34,027 bases of DNA from an uncultured Acetatifactor sp. (GTDB lineage Bacteria > Bacillota > Clostridia > Lachnospirales > Lachnospiraceae). How positions within the stretch are numbered: position 1 is the first letter of the stretch; each line of letters starts with the position of its first letter. The translations under genes were made by a program, and so were the position numbers. Below are positions 10,985-20,328 of this stretch, piece after piece. Location of the stretch: contig CANPYG010000025.1 of the NCBI GenBank assembly GCA_947588205.1, positions 1 to 34,027 on the forward strand, in the 5' to 3' direction. The notes below the pieces were generated by a model. It ran no database searches, was not told where the DNA came from, and saw nothing but the letters and a program-made list of their open reading frames with translations.

Positions 10985-12520
10985 CTATTTTTCGGCTCTG
11001 CCGCATATAATATGCTCTGTTATCCCGTAGGCGGTCACGCCATATTCCCCATATGACGCTGCGGCAGCATCCCCTGCCAATCCATGCCAGTAAACACCGA
11101 CAGCCGCTGCCTCAAAGGGTTCCATCCCCTGGGCGAGAAGGCCGGCGATCATGCCTGCCAGCACATCTCCGCTTCCGGCTGTTGCCATACCGCTGTTTCC
11201 CGTAGTGTTCAGGCAGATCTGCCGGCCCTCCTGACAGATGACCGTCCTTGCATCCTTGCCCGCCACAACGCAATGAAGCCGCCTTGCAAGGCCCATCACG
11301 CTGTCCACAGGATGGGACCGGATCTCGTGAAGACTTTCTCCGGTCAGCCTGGACAATTCTCCCAAATGCGGCGTCAGCACGACCCTTCTGCCGCAGGCGG
11401 CCCGGGACGCTGCCAAATCCTTCAAGTCAGGGTATTCTGCCAGAAGGTTCAGACCATCCGCATCAATCACTATGGGCTGGTCGCTTCGTTCCAACAAAAG
11501 CTTCAGCAGCCGGTAAGCGCCTTCCCCTGTCCCAAGCCCGGGACCGACTGCCAGGACATCCGCCCAGTCCGCCGTCCGCTCCAGGGCAGATTCCTGCAGC
11601 ATATCCTCATTTTCCTCCCCATAAGTCCACAGCAGGGCCTCGGGCACCGCTGCCTGAAGAACGATCCTGTTGCATTCCGGCGTCGCCACCTTGACCATCC
11701 CTGCTCCGCTTTTGTAGCAGCCTCTGGCCGCAAGAACCGCGGCGCCTGCCATATTCCGGCTTCCCGCCGCCAGCAGCACCTTCCCAAAAGTTCCCTTATT
11801 GCCGTTTCCTTTTCTGACCGGCAGTAAATCCTCTATCCTCTCCGTATAGCGGTACATCTGGGGCAGGACGCCCCGGAACGCCGCTTCGCCGATACCAATC
11901 TCCTTTACCTTCACGATACCGCAGTACTCACATCCCGGGTAAAAATACAGACCCCTTTTCGCCATCCCAAGACAGACGGTCAGATCAGCCCTTACCGCGC
12001 ACCCACAGACCTCTCCGGTATCAGAATGAATGCCGCTGGGAACATCCACGGCTATTTTATATCCAGAAAGCCCATTGAACTGCTCAATCTGTTCCCTGTA
12101 TTTTCCCGAAACCTCTCTGGAGAGCCCGACGCCAAACAAGGCATCCACTAATATAGTATATTCCTTTCCCAGCGTTTTTCTTCCTGCGGACATTCCTTCC
12201 TGCATAATCCTCACCGGATAATTCCGCAGAACCGCCTCCTGCGTCTTCCATTCCTCCGTAGCCCTCCCGGGATCGCCGCAGACCGCTACCTCCACCTGGT
12301 AACCCCTTTCCGCAAGAAGCCTGGCAAGGGCAAGTCCGTCGCCGCCGTTATTGCCGACGCCCGCAAGGATCAGTACCCTTCCTCCCCGGCAGACCGCTGC
12401 AATCTCCTCCATGACCGCAAGGGCCGCCCGCTCCATCAGCACAAGTGCAGGAATCCCGATTTCCCCGATAGTCACCCTGTCATAACGCTTCATTTCCTCC
12501 GCCGTTACCAGATATTCCAT
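10985..12520 (-). CDS. nnr: Bifunctional NAD(P)H-hydrate epimerase / ADP-dependent NAD(P)H-hydrate dehydratase
   Basis: 511 aa; N-terminal epimerase (GVGNNGGDGLALARLL) and C-terminal dehydratase (VLTPHLGELSRL, NTTGNSGMATAGSGDVLAGMIAG). Confidence 0.95.
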   Translation of the reverse strand: MEYLVTAEEMKRYDRVTIGEIGIPALVLMERAALAVMEEIAAVCRGGRVLILAGVGNNGGDGLALARLLAERGYQVEVAVCGDPGRATEEWKTQEAVLRNYPVRIMQEGMSAGRKTLGKEYTILVDALFGVGLSREVSGKYREQIEQFNGLSGYKIAVDVPSGIHSDTGEVCGCAVRADLTVCLGMAKRGLYFYPGCEYCGIVKVKEIGIGEAAFRGVLPQMYRYTERIEDLLPVRKGNGNKGTFGKVLLAAGSRNMAGAAVLAARGCYKSGAGMVKVATPECNRIVLQAAVPEALLWTYGEENEDMLQESALERTADWADVLAVGPGLGTGEGAYRLLKLLLERSDQPIVIDADGLNLLAEYPDLKDLAASRAACGRRVVLTPHLGELSRLTGESLHEIRSHPVDSVMGLARRLHCVVAGKDARTVICQEGRQICLNTTGNSGMATAGSGDVLAGMIAGLLAQGMEPFEAAAVGVYWHGLAGDAAAASYGEYGVTAYGITEHIICGRAEK

Positions 12521-12733
12521 ACAACAGACCCACGCCTCCGTTTCCTAAAACCTTTCCCCTAAAACTGCTTTGCGCCTGAACCACAAGGCTGCCTCTTCCC
12601 GGTGCATCCCCGGCGGCCGAAAATATGCGCCGCCAGGCGCAAGATAAAAGGACTGTTTCCGCAACAGCCCCCACGCTCCATACTTCCATTCGCCCTGCCC
12701 CATCACCTTGTTCAGGGAATCTTTTCTGCGCCA

Positions 12734-13375
12734 TCACTGATTTTCCTGCTGATAGCGGCTGATATTGTAAGATAGCTTCATCAGACTGTCGGATAAATGT
12801 ACATTTTCCACCTGGATATCCTTCGGAAGGTTCAGATCCACATGTGCGAAGTTCCAGATCGCCTTGATCCCGTTTCGCACCAGCTTCTCCGCCACCTCTT
12901 CTGCTCCGTTCTTCGGTATGGCGAGCACCGCGATATCGATATCATTTTCCCTGATAAAGCGCTCCATATTCTCCATCGGCTGTACGCTGACGTTCCTCAC
13001 CTTCATCCCGACCAGGTCGGGATTCTGATCGAACATCCCACTGAAAATAAATCCCCTTCTCTCAAAGTTCGTATAATTGCCGAGCGCGCGCCCCAGATTG
13101 CCTGCCCCGATGATGATGAAGTGATGCTTCTTATCAAGACCAAGGATCTTACCGATCTCCCGGTACAGATGCCCCACATTATAACCGTATCCCTGCTGTC
13201 CGAAGCCGCCGAAATTGTTCAGGTCCTGTCTGATCTGAGAAGCCGTCACCTTCATCAGCTCACTCAGCTCCTGGGAGGATATTCTCTCCACTCCCGTGTC
13301 CTTCAGTTCCCCAAGATAACGAAAATACCGGGGAAGCCTGCCGATGACAGCCTGCGATATCCCTCTGTCCTCCAT
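12734..13375 (-). CDS. rex: Redox-sensing transcriptional repressor Rex
   Basis: 213 aa; SQAVIGRLPRYFRYL, TASQIRQDLNNFGGFGQQGYGYNV, IIGAGNLGRALGNY. Confidence 0.97.
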   Translation of the reverse strand: MEDRGISQAVIGRLPRYFRYLGELKDTGVERISSQELSELMKVTASQIRQDLNNFGGFGQQGYGYNVGHLYREIGKILGLDKKHHFIIIGAGNLGRALGNYTNFERRGFIFSGMFDQNPDLVGMKVRNVSVQPMENMERFIRENDIDIAVLAIPKNGAEEVAEKLVRNGIKAIWNFAHVDLNLPKDIQVENVHLSDSLMKLSYNISRYQQENQ

Positions 13376-13439
13376 GAGATAACCTCCTGAAAAAATCTGA
13401 ATTCATTCTTTATTCCACGGAAAGAACCACAACAATAGT

Positions 13440-13468
13440 ATTATATCCAATTGACTTTCTAAAGTCAA
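13440..13468 (-). promoter_or_regulatory. Sigma-A-type promoter for rex
   Basis: On the minus strand TTGACT - N17 - TATAAT (minus-35 at 13463-13468, minus-10 at 13440-13445), about 65 bp upstream of the rex start. Confidence 0.75.
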
Positions 13469-13471
13469 TTG
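13448..13471. promoter_or_regulatory. 24-bp dyad CAATTGACTTT-CT-AAAGTCAATTG, candidate operator in the rex promoter
   Basis: Two perfect 11-bp arms with a 2-nt centre, covering the rex -35 and most of the spacer. Confidence 0.7.
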
Positions 13472-13492
13472 CCGGAGGATTTATTTTTCTCC

Positions 13493-13521
13493 TTGCCAAG
13501 GAACTCCGGCTCTGATAAAAT
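13493..13521 (+). promoter_or_regulatory. Candidate promoter for the ABC-F gene
   Basis: TTGCCA - N17 - TAAAAT about 70 bp upstream of the ATG at 13593. Confidence 0.5.
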
Positions 13522-13592
13522 AAGGATGCGTCGGCGCCAACGTGCGCCGGCTTATGAAAAGCCGCCGGCTTTCCGGCAAAATGGAGATTATC

Positions 13593-15500
13593 ATGATACT
13601 TTCCTGTCAAAATATATGCAAGGCATTCGTGGAAGTAAAGGTATTGGAAAATGTATCCTTTCATATAGAAGAATATGAGAAAGCCGCTATCGTGGGCATC
13701 AACGGAACCGGGAAGACAACCCTGTTAAAGATCATCGTCGGCAAATTAGCAGCCGACGACGGTCTGGTGGTCCTGGCAAAGGATAAGACCCTGGGGTATC
13801 TGGCGCAGGATGAAGCGGTGGATACCAATAACACGATCTACGGCGAGCTGCTTTCCGTAAAAAAGGATCTGGTGGATCTGGAAGAACGGCTGCGCCGATG
13901 TGAAGAACAGATGAAGCTTGCCCAGGGGGAAGCCCTGGACGAGCTGATGAAACAATACACTTCCCTCACCCACGCCTTTGAAATGGGAGACGGCTATTCC
14001 TACAAAAGCGAACTGACCGGGGTATTAAAGGGACTTGGCTTTACAGAGGATGAGTTTGGGAAATCCGTCGCAACCCTGTCCGGAGGGCAGAAGACCCGCG
14101 TCGCCCTGGGAAAGCTTTTATTACAGAAGCCGGACCTTATCATCCTGGACGAGCCCACCAACCACCTGGATATGAGCTCCATCGCCTGGCTGGAGACCTA
14201 CCTTCTTAATTACAAGGGAGCCGTGATCATCGTTTCCCATGACCGTTATTTTCTGGATAAGATAGCCACCAAGATCATCGAGCTGGACCAGACAAAGGCG
14301 ACCGTCTTCCAGGGCAATTACTCCGCTTACGCCGCAAAAAAGGAACAGTTACGGGCAGCGGCCTGGAGCGCCTACCTGAACCAGCAGCGCGAGATCAGGC
14401 ACCAGGAAGAGGTCATTGAGAGGCTGCGCTCCTTTAACCGGGAGAAGTCCATCAAGCGCGCCCAAAGCCGGGAAAAAATGCTGGATAAGATTGAAGTGAT
14501 CGAAAAGCCCACGCAGGCGCGCACCGATATGAAGCTGAAGCTCACCCCCAGCAGGACCAGCGGCAACGATGTCCTGGCTGTAAAGGATCTGGGCAAGTCC
14601 TTCGGCCCTCTCCTGCTTTTTGAACAGGTAAATTTTGAAATCAAGCGCGGGGAGCATGTGGCGATCATCGGCGATAACGGCACCGGCAAGACGACCTTGC
14701 TCAGGATATTGAACGGTCTGCTGCCTGCAGACAGCGGGAGCTTCCGTCTGGGAACCAATGTGGAAATCGGCTATTATGACCAGGAGCATCATGTGCTCCA
14801 CAATGAAAAGAGCCTGTTTGACGAGATATCGGACGACTACCCCACCCTCACCAACACCCAGATCCGCAATGTGCTCGCCGCCTTTCTGTTTACAGGCGAA
14901 GATGTGCTCAAACGCATCGGGGACTTAAGCGGCGGTGAACGGGGAAGGGTCTCCCTGGCGAAGCTCATGCTGGGCAGCGCGAATTTCCTTATCCTCGACG
15001 AGCCCACCAACCACCTGGACATCATGTCCAAGGAGATCCTGGAGGACGCGATAAACGCCTATGAAGGCACGGTGCTTTATGTCTCCCACGACCGGTATTT
15101 CATCAATAAAACCGCGCACCGCATTCTGGACCTCACGGGGCACACCTTTGTGAACTATCTCGGGAACTATGACTATTACCTGGAAAAACACGACACTGTG
15201 ATGGCTTCCGTTCTGCCCGCTGCCGCCCTGGCGGAAAGCCCCGCCAAGGAAACTGAGGCACGGCTGGACTGGAAAGCCCAGAAGGAGGAACAGGCTAAGA
15301 TCCGGAAACGGGAAAACGATTTGAAGAAATGCGAGGATAAAATTGCCGCCCTCGAAGAACGCCAGGCAGCCATAGAGACTGAAATGAGCCTTCCGGAAAT
15401 TGCCACCAGCGCGGCAAGGCTGCAGGAGCTGTCCAAAGAGCAGGCGGATCTCTCCGAACAGCTGGAAGAACTGTACGCCCTTTGGGAAACACTGGCATAA
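13593..15500 (+). CDS. ABC-F family ATP-binding protein; start placed at the internal ATG with an RBS
   Basis: Two ABC domains (GINGTGKTTLLKI / LSGGQKTRVALGKLL and GDNGTGKTTLLRI / LSGGERGRVSLAKLM), no TM domains, coiled-coil C-terminus; GGAG lies 6 nt upstream of the ATG at 13593. Confidence 0.92.
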   Translation: MILSCQNICKAFVEVKVLENVSFHIEEYEKAAIVGINGTGKTTLLKIIVGKLAADDGLVVLAKDKTLGYLAQDEAVDTNNTIYGELLSVKKDLVDLEERLRRCEEQMKLAQGEALDELMKQYTSLTHAFEMGDGYSYKSELTGVLKGLGFTEDEFGKSVATLSGGQKTRVALGKLLLQKPDLIILDEPTNHLDMSSIAWLETYLLNYKGAVIIVSHDRYFLDKIATKIIELDQTKATVFQGNYSAYAAKKEQLRAAAWSAYLNQQREIRHQEEVIERLRSFNREKSIKRAQSREKMLDKIEVIEKPTQARTDMKLKLTPSRTSGNDVLAVKDLGKSFGPLLLFEQVNFEIKRGEHVAIIGDNGTGKTTLLRILNGLLPADSGSFRLGTNVEIGYYDQEHHVLHNEKSLFDEISDDYPTLTNTQIRNVLAAFLFTGEDVLKRIGDLSGGERGRVSLAKLMLGSANFLILDEPTNHLDIMSKEILEDAINAYEGTVLYVSHDRYFINKTAHRILDLTGHTFVNYLGNYDYYLEKHDTVMASVLPAAALAESPAKETEARLDWKAQKEEQAKIRKRENDLKKCEDKIAALEERQAAIETEMSLPEIATSAARLQELSKEQADLSEQLEELYALWETLA

Positions 15501-15538
15501 TCGAATTCTGCCTGCCAGTTCGAAAGAATTTTCATGAT

Positions 15539-15578
15539 AAAACCCTCCCAAGCCGTCGGAACCGCTCGGGAGGGTTTT
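15539..15578. terminator. Bidirectional intrinsic terminator between the convergent ABC-F and icd genes
   Basis: AAAACCCTCCC ... GGGAGGGTTTT, 11-bp stem with A and T tracts. Confidence 0.9.
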
Positions 15579-15581
15579 GTA

Positions 15582-16787
15582 TTACATTGTCTCAAAGTTT
15601 TCCCTGATCGCCTTGATAAAGTCCAGGCTGTTCAAGATCACAGGATGCCCGCAGGTGGAGATCAAAGACAGGCTCTTTGTCATCTTCCCATCCTCCACCG
15701 TCTTAATGCACGCTTTCTCCAGCTTATCCGCAAATTCCTGCAGCTCGGGGATTCCGTCCAGCTCGCCGCGCTTGCGCAGGGCGCCGGTCCAGGCAAAGAT
15801 GGTGGCAATGGAATTGGTGGAGGTCTCCTCCCCCTTCAGGTGCTTATAATAATGACGCTGCACCGTACCGTGGGCCGCTTCATATTCATAAACGCCGCTG
15901 GGCGAAACCAGGACGGAGGTCATCATGGACAGATCGCCGTAAGCGGTGGCTACCATATCGGACATCACATCCCCGTCATAATTCTTACACGCCCAGATAA
16001 AACCACCCTCCGAACGGATCACGCGGGCCACCGCATCATCGATCAGCGTATAGAAATACTCAATGCCCAGGGCCTCGAATTTCTCCTTATACTCCGCATC
16101 ATAGATTGCCTGGAAAATATCCTTAAAGGTATGGTCATACTGCTTGGAAATCGTGTCCTTCGTGGCAAACCACAAATCCTGCTTCGTATCCACGGCATAA
16201 TTAAAGCATGCCCTTGCAAAGCTGGAAATAGACTTCTCAGTGTTGTGGATTCCCTGCAGGATGCCCGGACCCGTAAAGTTATGTATGGTCTGCCGGATCT
16301 GCGTACCGTCCTCTCCGGTGAATACCAGCTCCGCCTTGCCAGGACCCGGTACTTTGATCTCCACGTTCTTATACACATCCCCATAAGCGTGACGGGCGAT
16401 GGTAATGGGCTTCGTCCAGTTGCCCACATAGGGCACGATTCCTTTCACAAGAATCGGGGAGCGGAAAACCGTTCCGTCCAGGATCGCCCGGATGGTTCCG
16501 TTAGGGCTCTTCCACATTTCCTTAAGGTTATATTCCTTCACCCTCGCCGCATTGGGGGTGATCGTCGCACATTTTACAGCGACTCCATATTTTAAGGTTG
16601 CATTTGCGGAATCCACCGTTACCTGGTCATTCGTTTCGTTTCTATGAGCCAATCCCAGGTCGTAATATTCTGTTTTCAGATCAATATAAGGCAGGATCAG
16701 TTCGTCCTTGATCATCTGCCAGAGTATCCTGGTCATCTCATCTCCGTCCATCTCCACGATCGGAGTCGTCATTTTAATTTTTTGCAT
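15582..16787 (-). CDS. icd: NADP-dependent isocitrate dehydrogenase (eukaryote-like subfamily)
   Basis: 401 aa; [83 protein letters not shown]. Confidence 0.95.
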   Translation of the reverse strand: MQKIKMTTPIVEMDGDEMTRILWQMIKDELILPYIDLKTEYYDLGLAHRNETNDQVTVDSANATLKYGVAVKCATITPNAARVKEYNLKEMWKSPNGTIRAILDGTVFRSPILVKGIVPYVGNWTKPITIARHAYGDVYKNVEIKVPGPGKAELVFTGEDGTQIRQTIHNFTGPGILQGIHNTEKSISSFARACFNYAVDTKQDLWFATKDTISKQYDHTFKDIFQAIYDAEYKEKFEALGIEYFYTLIDDAVARVIRSEGGFIWACKNYDGDVMSDMVATAYGDLSMMTSVLVSPSGVYEYEAAHGTVQRHYYKHLKGEETSTNSIATIFAWTGALRKRGELDGIPELQEFADKLEKACIKTVEDGKMTKSLSLISTCGHPVILNSLDFIKAIRENFETM

Positions 16788-16844
16788 ATAAAACCTCCAT
16801 CTGCGCCTGCACGCCGCTTTCTCTATTTTTTCTATGCTTTTCTA

Positions 16845-17549
16845 TCATTCGCCGTCCTTCTGATAGACTTCCTTCAGGCCGTTTTTTACCATATTTTCAT
16901 AGGCGTTGATCATATGACGGTTGGCGAGCTGCTCCGCTTTATCCGCATCCCCCGCCTTGATCGCCTCCATGATCTGATTGTGCTCCTCATTGGACTTTAT
17001 CCCTCTGTTGGGATCGGACAGGGTCTTTCTGCGCACCCTGAGCACATACTGGTGGAAATCCTTGAGCTGATGCTCCAGAATCTTGCTGTCGCAGGCCTCA
17101 TACAGGATCTCGTGAAAACGGTTGTCCAGCTCCGCCATCTGCTCCAAATGACCTTTTTCAGCATGGAAGCGGGCCAGATAAACGTTCTCCTCCATTTCCT
17201 CCATCTGCTCCTCCGTGATATTGGCTGTCGCCCATCTGGCGCATAAGCCCTCCAAAAGGGAGCGGATCATATAGATATCCTTCACGTCCTTTTCCGTAAT
17301 ACCGGTCACATAGGCGCCTTTATTGGGAATGATCTGGATCAGCCCTTCCAGCTCCAGCTGCCGGAAAGCCTCTCTGACCGGGGTACGGCTCACTCCCATT
17401 TCCTCCCCTATGGCAACCTCCTTCAACTCCTCATATTCCTTATATCTTCCATTCAGGATATCCTCCCGCAGCTTATGGAACACCCTTCCCCTCAGGGAAT
17501 ACTTGTCCGTTACCTCTTTCTTTACATCATAATTCGCCATTTCCCTCAC
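16845..17549 (-). CDS. GntR-family (FadR/FCD subfamily) transcriptional regulator
   Basis: 234 aa; wHTH GEEMGVSRTPVREAFRQLELEGLIQIIPNKGAYVTGIT and C-terminal helical FCD-like domain. Confidence 0.93.
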   Translation of the reverse strand: MREMANYDVKKEVTDKYSLRGRVFHKLREDILNGRYKEYEELKEVAIGEEMGVSRTPVREAFRQLELEGLIQIIPNKGAYVTGITEKDVKDIYMIRSLLEGLCARWATANITEEQMEEMEENVYLARFHAEKGHLEQMAELDNRFHEILYEACDSKILEHQLKDFHQYVLRVRRKTLSDPNRGIKSNEEHNQIMEAIKAGDADKAEQLANRHMINAYENMVKNGLKEVYQKDGE

Positions 17550-17649
17550 TCCAATCCGCTCAAAACACTCTCATATAAAATCCATCCGGAAAAAATCTGT
17601 TTCCTCCGCCAAACCCATAAAGCTTACGGTAACATCTTTACGGCACAGC

Positions 17650-19059
17650 TCAGCCTATCGTCACGCCCAGCCGTTCGCAGACCCCGTTCAGACATGCTAG
17701 GATCTCCTCGTCGGTCAGCACGGTGACGCGGCCGCCTGCATATTCCTCATCCACCCACTTCTTCATTTCCTTCACCAGCTCGGAATTTTTGTCCACCTGC
17801 TTATCGCCCTTCAGCTTAAAATAGGTGTTGAGCCAATGCGCGATCCCAGCGAGCCCGGAGGTATTGGAGATGGCGCACAGCACCGGCCGGTTCAGGAACT
17901 TCTCCGTATCGAAGATATTGTAGATTTCCTCGTTTTTCAACAGCCCGTCCGCATGGATGCCAGCCCTGGTCACGTTGAAATTCTTGCCTACAAAAGGCGT
18001 GCGGGGCGGAATCTCATAACCGATTTCCTTCTCATAATATTCCGCAAGCTCCGTGATCACGGTGGTCTCCATGCCGTTTAAGTCGCCCTTCAGCTGGGCG
18101 TATTCGAACACCATAGCCTCTAAGGGGGTGTTGCCGGTGCGCTCCCCGATGCCGAACAGGGAAGTATTGACGCCGGAACAGCCATAGAGCCATGCCGTGG
18201 TGGAATTGCTCACGGCCTTATAAAAATCATTGTGCCCGTGCCATTCCAAAAGCTCATGGGGCACGCCCGCATGGGTATGGAGCGCATAAATGATACCCGG
18301 CACACTCCTGGGGATCACGGCGCCGGGATAGTTCACGCCATAGCCCATGGTGTCGCAGGCACGGACCTTAATCGGTATCTGATACTCCTCCATCAGCTTC
18401 ATCAGCTCCATACAGAAAGGCACTACATAACCATAGATATCCGCCCTTGTGATATCCTCCAGATGACACCTGGGGCTGATCCCCTCCTCCAGGCAATCCC
18501 GGATCACGCTGAGATAATGATCCATGGCCTGTCTTCTCGTCATTCGGAGCTTCATGAAAATATGGTAATCAGAGCAGCTGACCAGAATGCCTGTCTCCTT
18601 CATTCCGATTTCCCGCACCAGTTTAAAATCATCCTTGCTGGCGCGGATCCAGCTGGTCACCTCCGGATACCGATATCCCCGTTCCATACATTTGTAGACA
18701 GCATCCCTGTCCTTCTTGCTGTACAGGAAAAACTCGCTGGCACGGATCATGCCGTTGGGTCCTCCAAGCCGATGCAGATAATCGAAAATCGTTACGATCT
18801 GCTCCGTGGTATAGGGCGCCCTGGACTGCTGCCCGTCCCGGAAGGTCGTGTCCGTGATCCAGATATTCTGCGGCATATTGTGGGGCACAATCCTATCGTT
18901 AAAAGGTATCTTCGGAATCTCGGAATAAGGGAACATATTCCGGAACACATTGGGCTTCTTCACATCGTCCAATATGTACATATGCTCCTCTATCTCCAAC
19001 AGGTTATTCTTCGGATTCATTGATACCGGCCTGTTCGCAAATTCAGTCTCTTCTCTCAT
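17650..19059 (-). CDS. HMGL/DRE-TIM family synthase; probable Re-citrate synthase (homocitrate/isopropylmalate synthase-like)
   Basis: 469 aa; ITDTTFRDGQQSRAPYT (DRE-TIM motif), HGHNDFYKAVSNS, GIGERTGNTPLEAM; next to icd and a GntR gene. Confidence 0.8.
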   Translation of the reverse strand: MREETEFANRPVSMNPKNNLLEIEEHMYILDDVKKPNVFRNMFPYSEIPKIPFNDRIVPHNMPQNIWITDTTFRDGQQSRAPYTTEQIVTIFDYLHRLGGPNGMIRASEFFLYSKKDRDAVYKCMERGYRYPEVTSWIRASKDDFKLVREIGMKETGILVSCSDYHIFMKLRMTRRQAMDHYLSVIRDCLEEGISPRCHLEDITRADIYGYVVPFCMELMKLMEEYQIPIKVRACDTMGYGVNYPGAVIPRSVPGIIYALHTHAGVPHELLEWHGHNDFYKAVSNSTTAWLYGCSGVNTSLFGIGERTGNTPLEAMVFEYAQLKGDLNGMETTVITELAEYYEKEIGYEIPPRTPFVGKNFNVTRAGIHADGLLKNEEIYNIFDTEKFLNRPVLCAISNTSGLAGIAHWLNTYFKLKGDKQVDKNSELVKEMKKWVDEEYAGGRVTVLTDEEILACLNGVCERLGVTIG

Positions 19060-19075
19060 GGAACTCCTCTTTTCT

Positions 19076-19190
19076 GTTCTTCTGACATTTTGTTTCTTCT
19101 CATATTCTGTACTGCTTAAGTGTTGTACTTCTCATATTTTGTACTTCTAAAGTTTTGCACTTCTTAAATTTTGTACTTCTTATATCGCCA
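19076..19190. repeat. Imperfect tandem repeat, about 16-bp period, about 7 copies, in the leader of the putative Re-citrate synthase gene
   Basis: GTACTTCT-type cores start at 19076, 19092, 19109, 19125, 19141, 19157 and 19173 (minus-strand unit about AGAAGTACAAAATNTA). Confidence 0.85.
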
Positions 19191-19237
19191 AACGGTAACG
19201 GATCGTTCCCTGACATCCATTTCCCGCGCCTCGTATC

Positions 19238-19266
19238 ATTGTATACATTCAAAACAATTCTGTCAA
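19238..19266 (-). promoter_or_regulatory. Sigma-A-type promoter upstream of the putative Re-citrate synthase gene, with a TGTATACA palindrome on the -10
   Basis: Minus strand TTGACA - N17 - TACAAT (-35 at 19261-19266, -10 at 19238-19243); the -35 overlaps the stop codon of the subtilase gene. Confidence 0.75.
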
Positions 19267-20180
19267 TACCTTTCCAGCATTTTTCTCACATTCATCATTC
19301 CCCACCCCTGCTTATTCCACGGTTCTCCCAGATCGGTGGCGGCGTAGGTCAGACGATGCTTTACCGTTTCATTGTCAAGATCCGGATATTTCTGAAGAAG
19401 CAGGGCGATCCCGCCGGAAATGATGGGGGTGGCCATGGAAGTCCCGCTTTTTGCGATGTACGGATTCAGAATACGGCCGTACTGCTTCTGAATATGCACA
19501 TTGCAGGATACGATATCCGTTCCCGGTGCCACAATATCAGGCTTGCGCACCGGGGACAGAAGCGCTCCCCTTCCGGAATATTGCTCACAGCTTCTGGGAT
19601 TATCCCTGCTGTAGGTTCCGTCATGGCAGCCCACCGTGATCACCTGTCCGCTTCCGCCCACGGAGGAAATCGAATCATTGGCAGGACCCTTGTTCCCTGC
19701 GGCGCAGACTACGACAATACCGTTCCTCCAGAGCGTTTCCACCATCTCTCTTAAGGCCCGTTCCTTTGCGGGCTCGTTCAGGCTGCCGATGCCCACCGAA
19801 ATATTCAGAATACGGATATGGTATTTCTCTTTATTTTCAAGCACCCACTCCATGCCCTCCAGCATGTGCAGGGTGAGGCCATCCCCCTTTTCATCCAAAA
19901 CCTTGCCTATGACCAGGTGACTGTTCGGCGCCATGCCGGCGTACCTTCCATTCGATACGACGCCGCTCCCGCACAATATTCCGCAGATATGCGTTCCATG
20001 ACCATTGTCATCATACATCAGGTTCCTGTGGTGAATGAAATCCCGGAAGCATACCGCCCGATCCTGGAGATCCGGATGCCTTCCTATTCCGGTATCCAGG
20101 ACGGCTATCGTGACGGAATTACCCATCCAGTCTTCCCATTCCTTCCAGTCGACGCCTACCTGCGTCCGTACTCTCTGCAT
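19263..20180 (-). CDS. S8-family subtilisin-like serine protease (AprX-like, no evident signal peptide)
   Basis: Catalytic motifs VLDTGIG, DDNGHGTHICGI, SGTSMATPIISG; start placed at M11 because AAGGTGAT precedes the ATG at 20180. Confidence 0.92.
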   Translation of the reverse strand: MQRVRTQVGVDWKEWEDWMGNSVTIAVLDTGIGRHPDLQDRAVCFRDFIHHRNLMYDDNGHGTHICGILCGSGVVSNGRYAGMAPNSHLVIGKVLDEKGDGLTLHMLEGMEWVLENKEKYHIRILNISVGIGSLNEPAKERALREMVETLWRNGIVVVCAAGNKGPANDSISSVGGSGQVITVGCHDGTYSRDNPRSCEQYSGRGALLSPVRKPDIVAPGTDIVSCNVHIQKQYGRILNPYIAKSGTSMATPIISGGIALLLQKYPDLDNETVKHRLTYAATDLGEPWNKQGWGMMNVRKMLERY

Positions 20181-20299
20181 CTTTATCACCTTAAAAGGAA
20201 TTTTTTCCATAATAATTTATGTCTTTTGCAGCCCTTGCGTTCCAACACAATCCTGAACGCAGGATTACAGAAAAATATATATGAACCCAATTCCCTGTA

Positions 20300-20328
20300 A
20301 ACATTGACATGCAGTGCCGCATACAATA
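20300..20328 (+). promoter_or_regulatory. Candidate sporulation mother-cell promoter (SigK-like) for the Cys-rich protein
   Basis: AACA - N16 - CATACAATA matches the published SigK pattern (mACm - 16/17 - CATAnnnTA), about 30 bp upstream of the ATG. Confidence 0.5.

Noticed and set aside
12480-12737. 85-aa ORF between rex and nnr
   Set aside because: Overlaps the nnr start, GTG start with no convincing RBS and no recognised family. Kept only as a low-interest gap observation.
15534-16595. 353-aa plus-strand ORF
   Set aside because: Entirely antisense to icd and starts inside the terminator; low-complexity-like composition.
18232-19023. 263-aa plus-strand ORF
   Set aside because: Antisense to the DRE-TIM synthase, with no recognisable domain.
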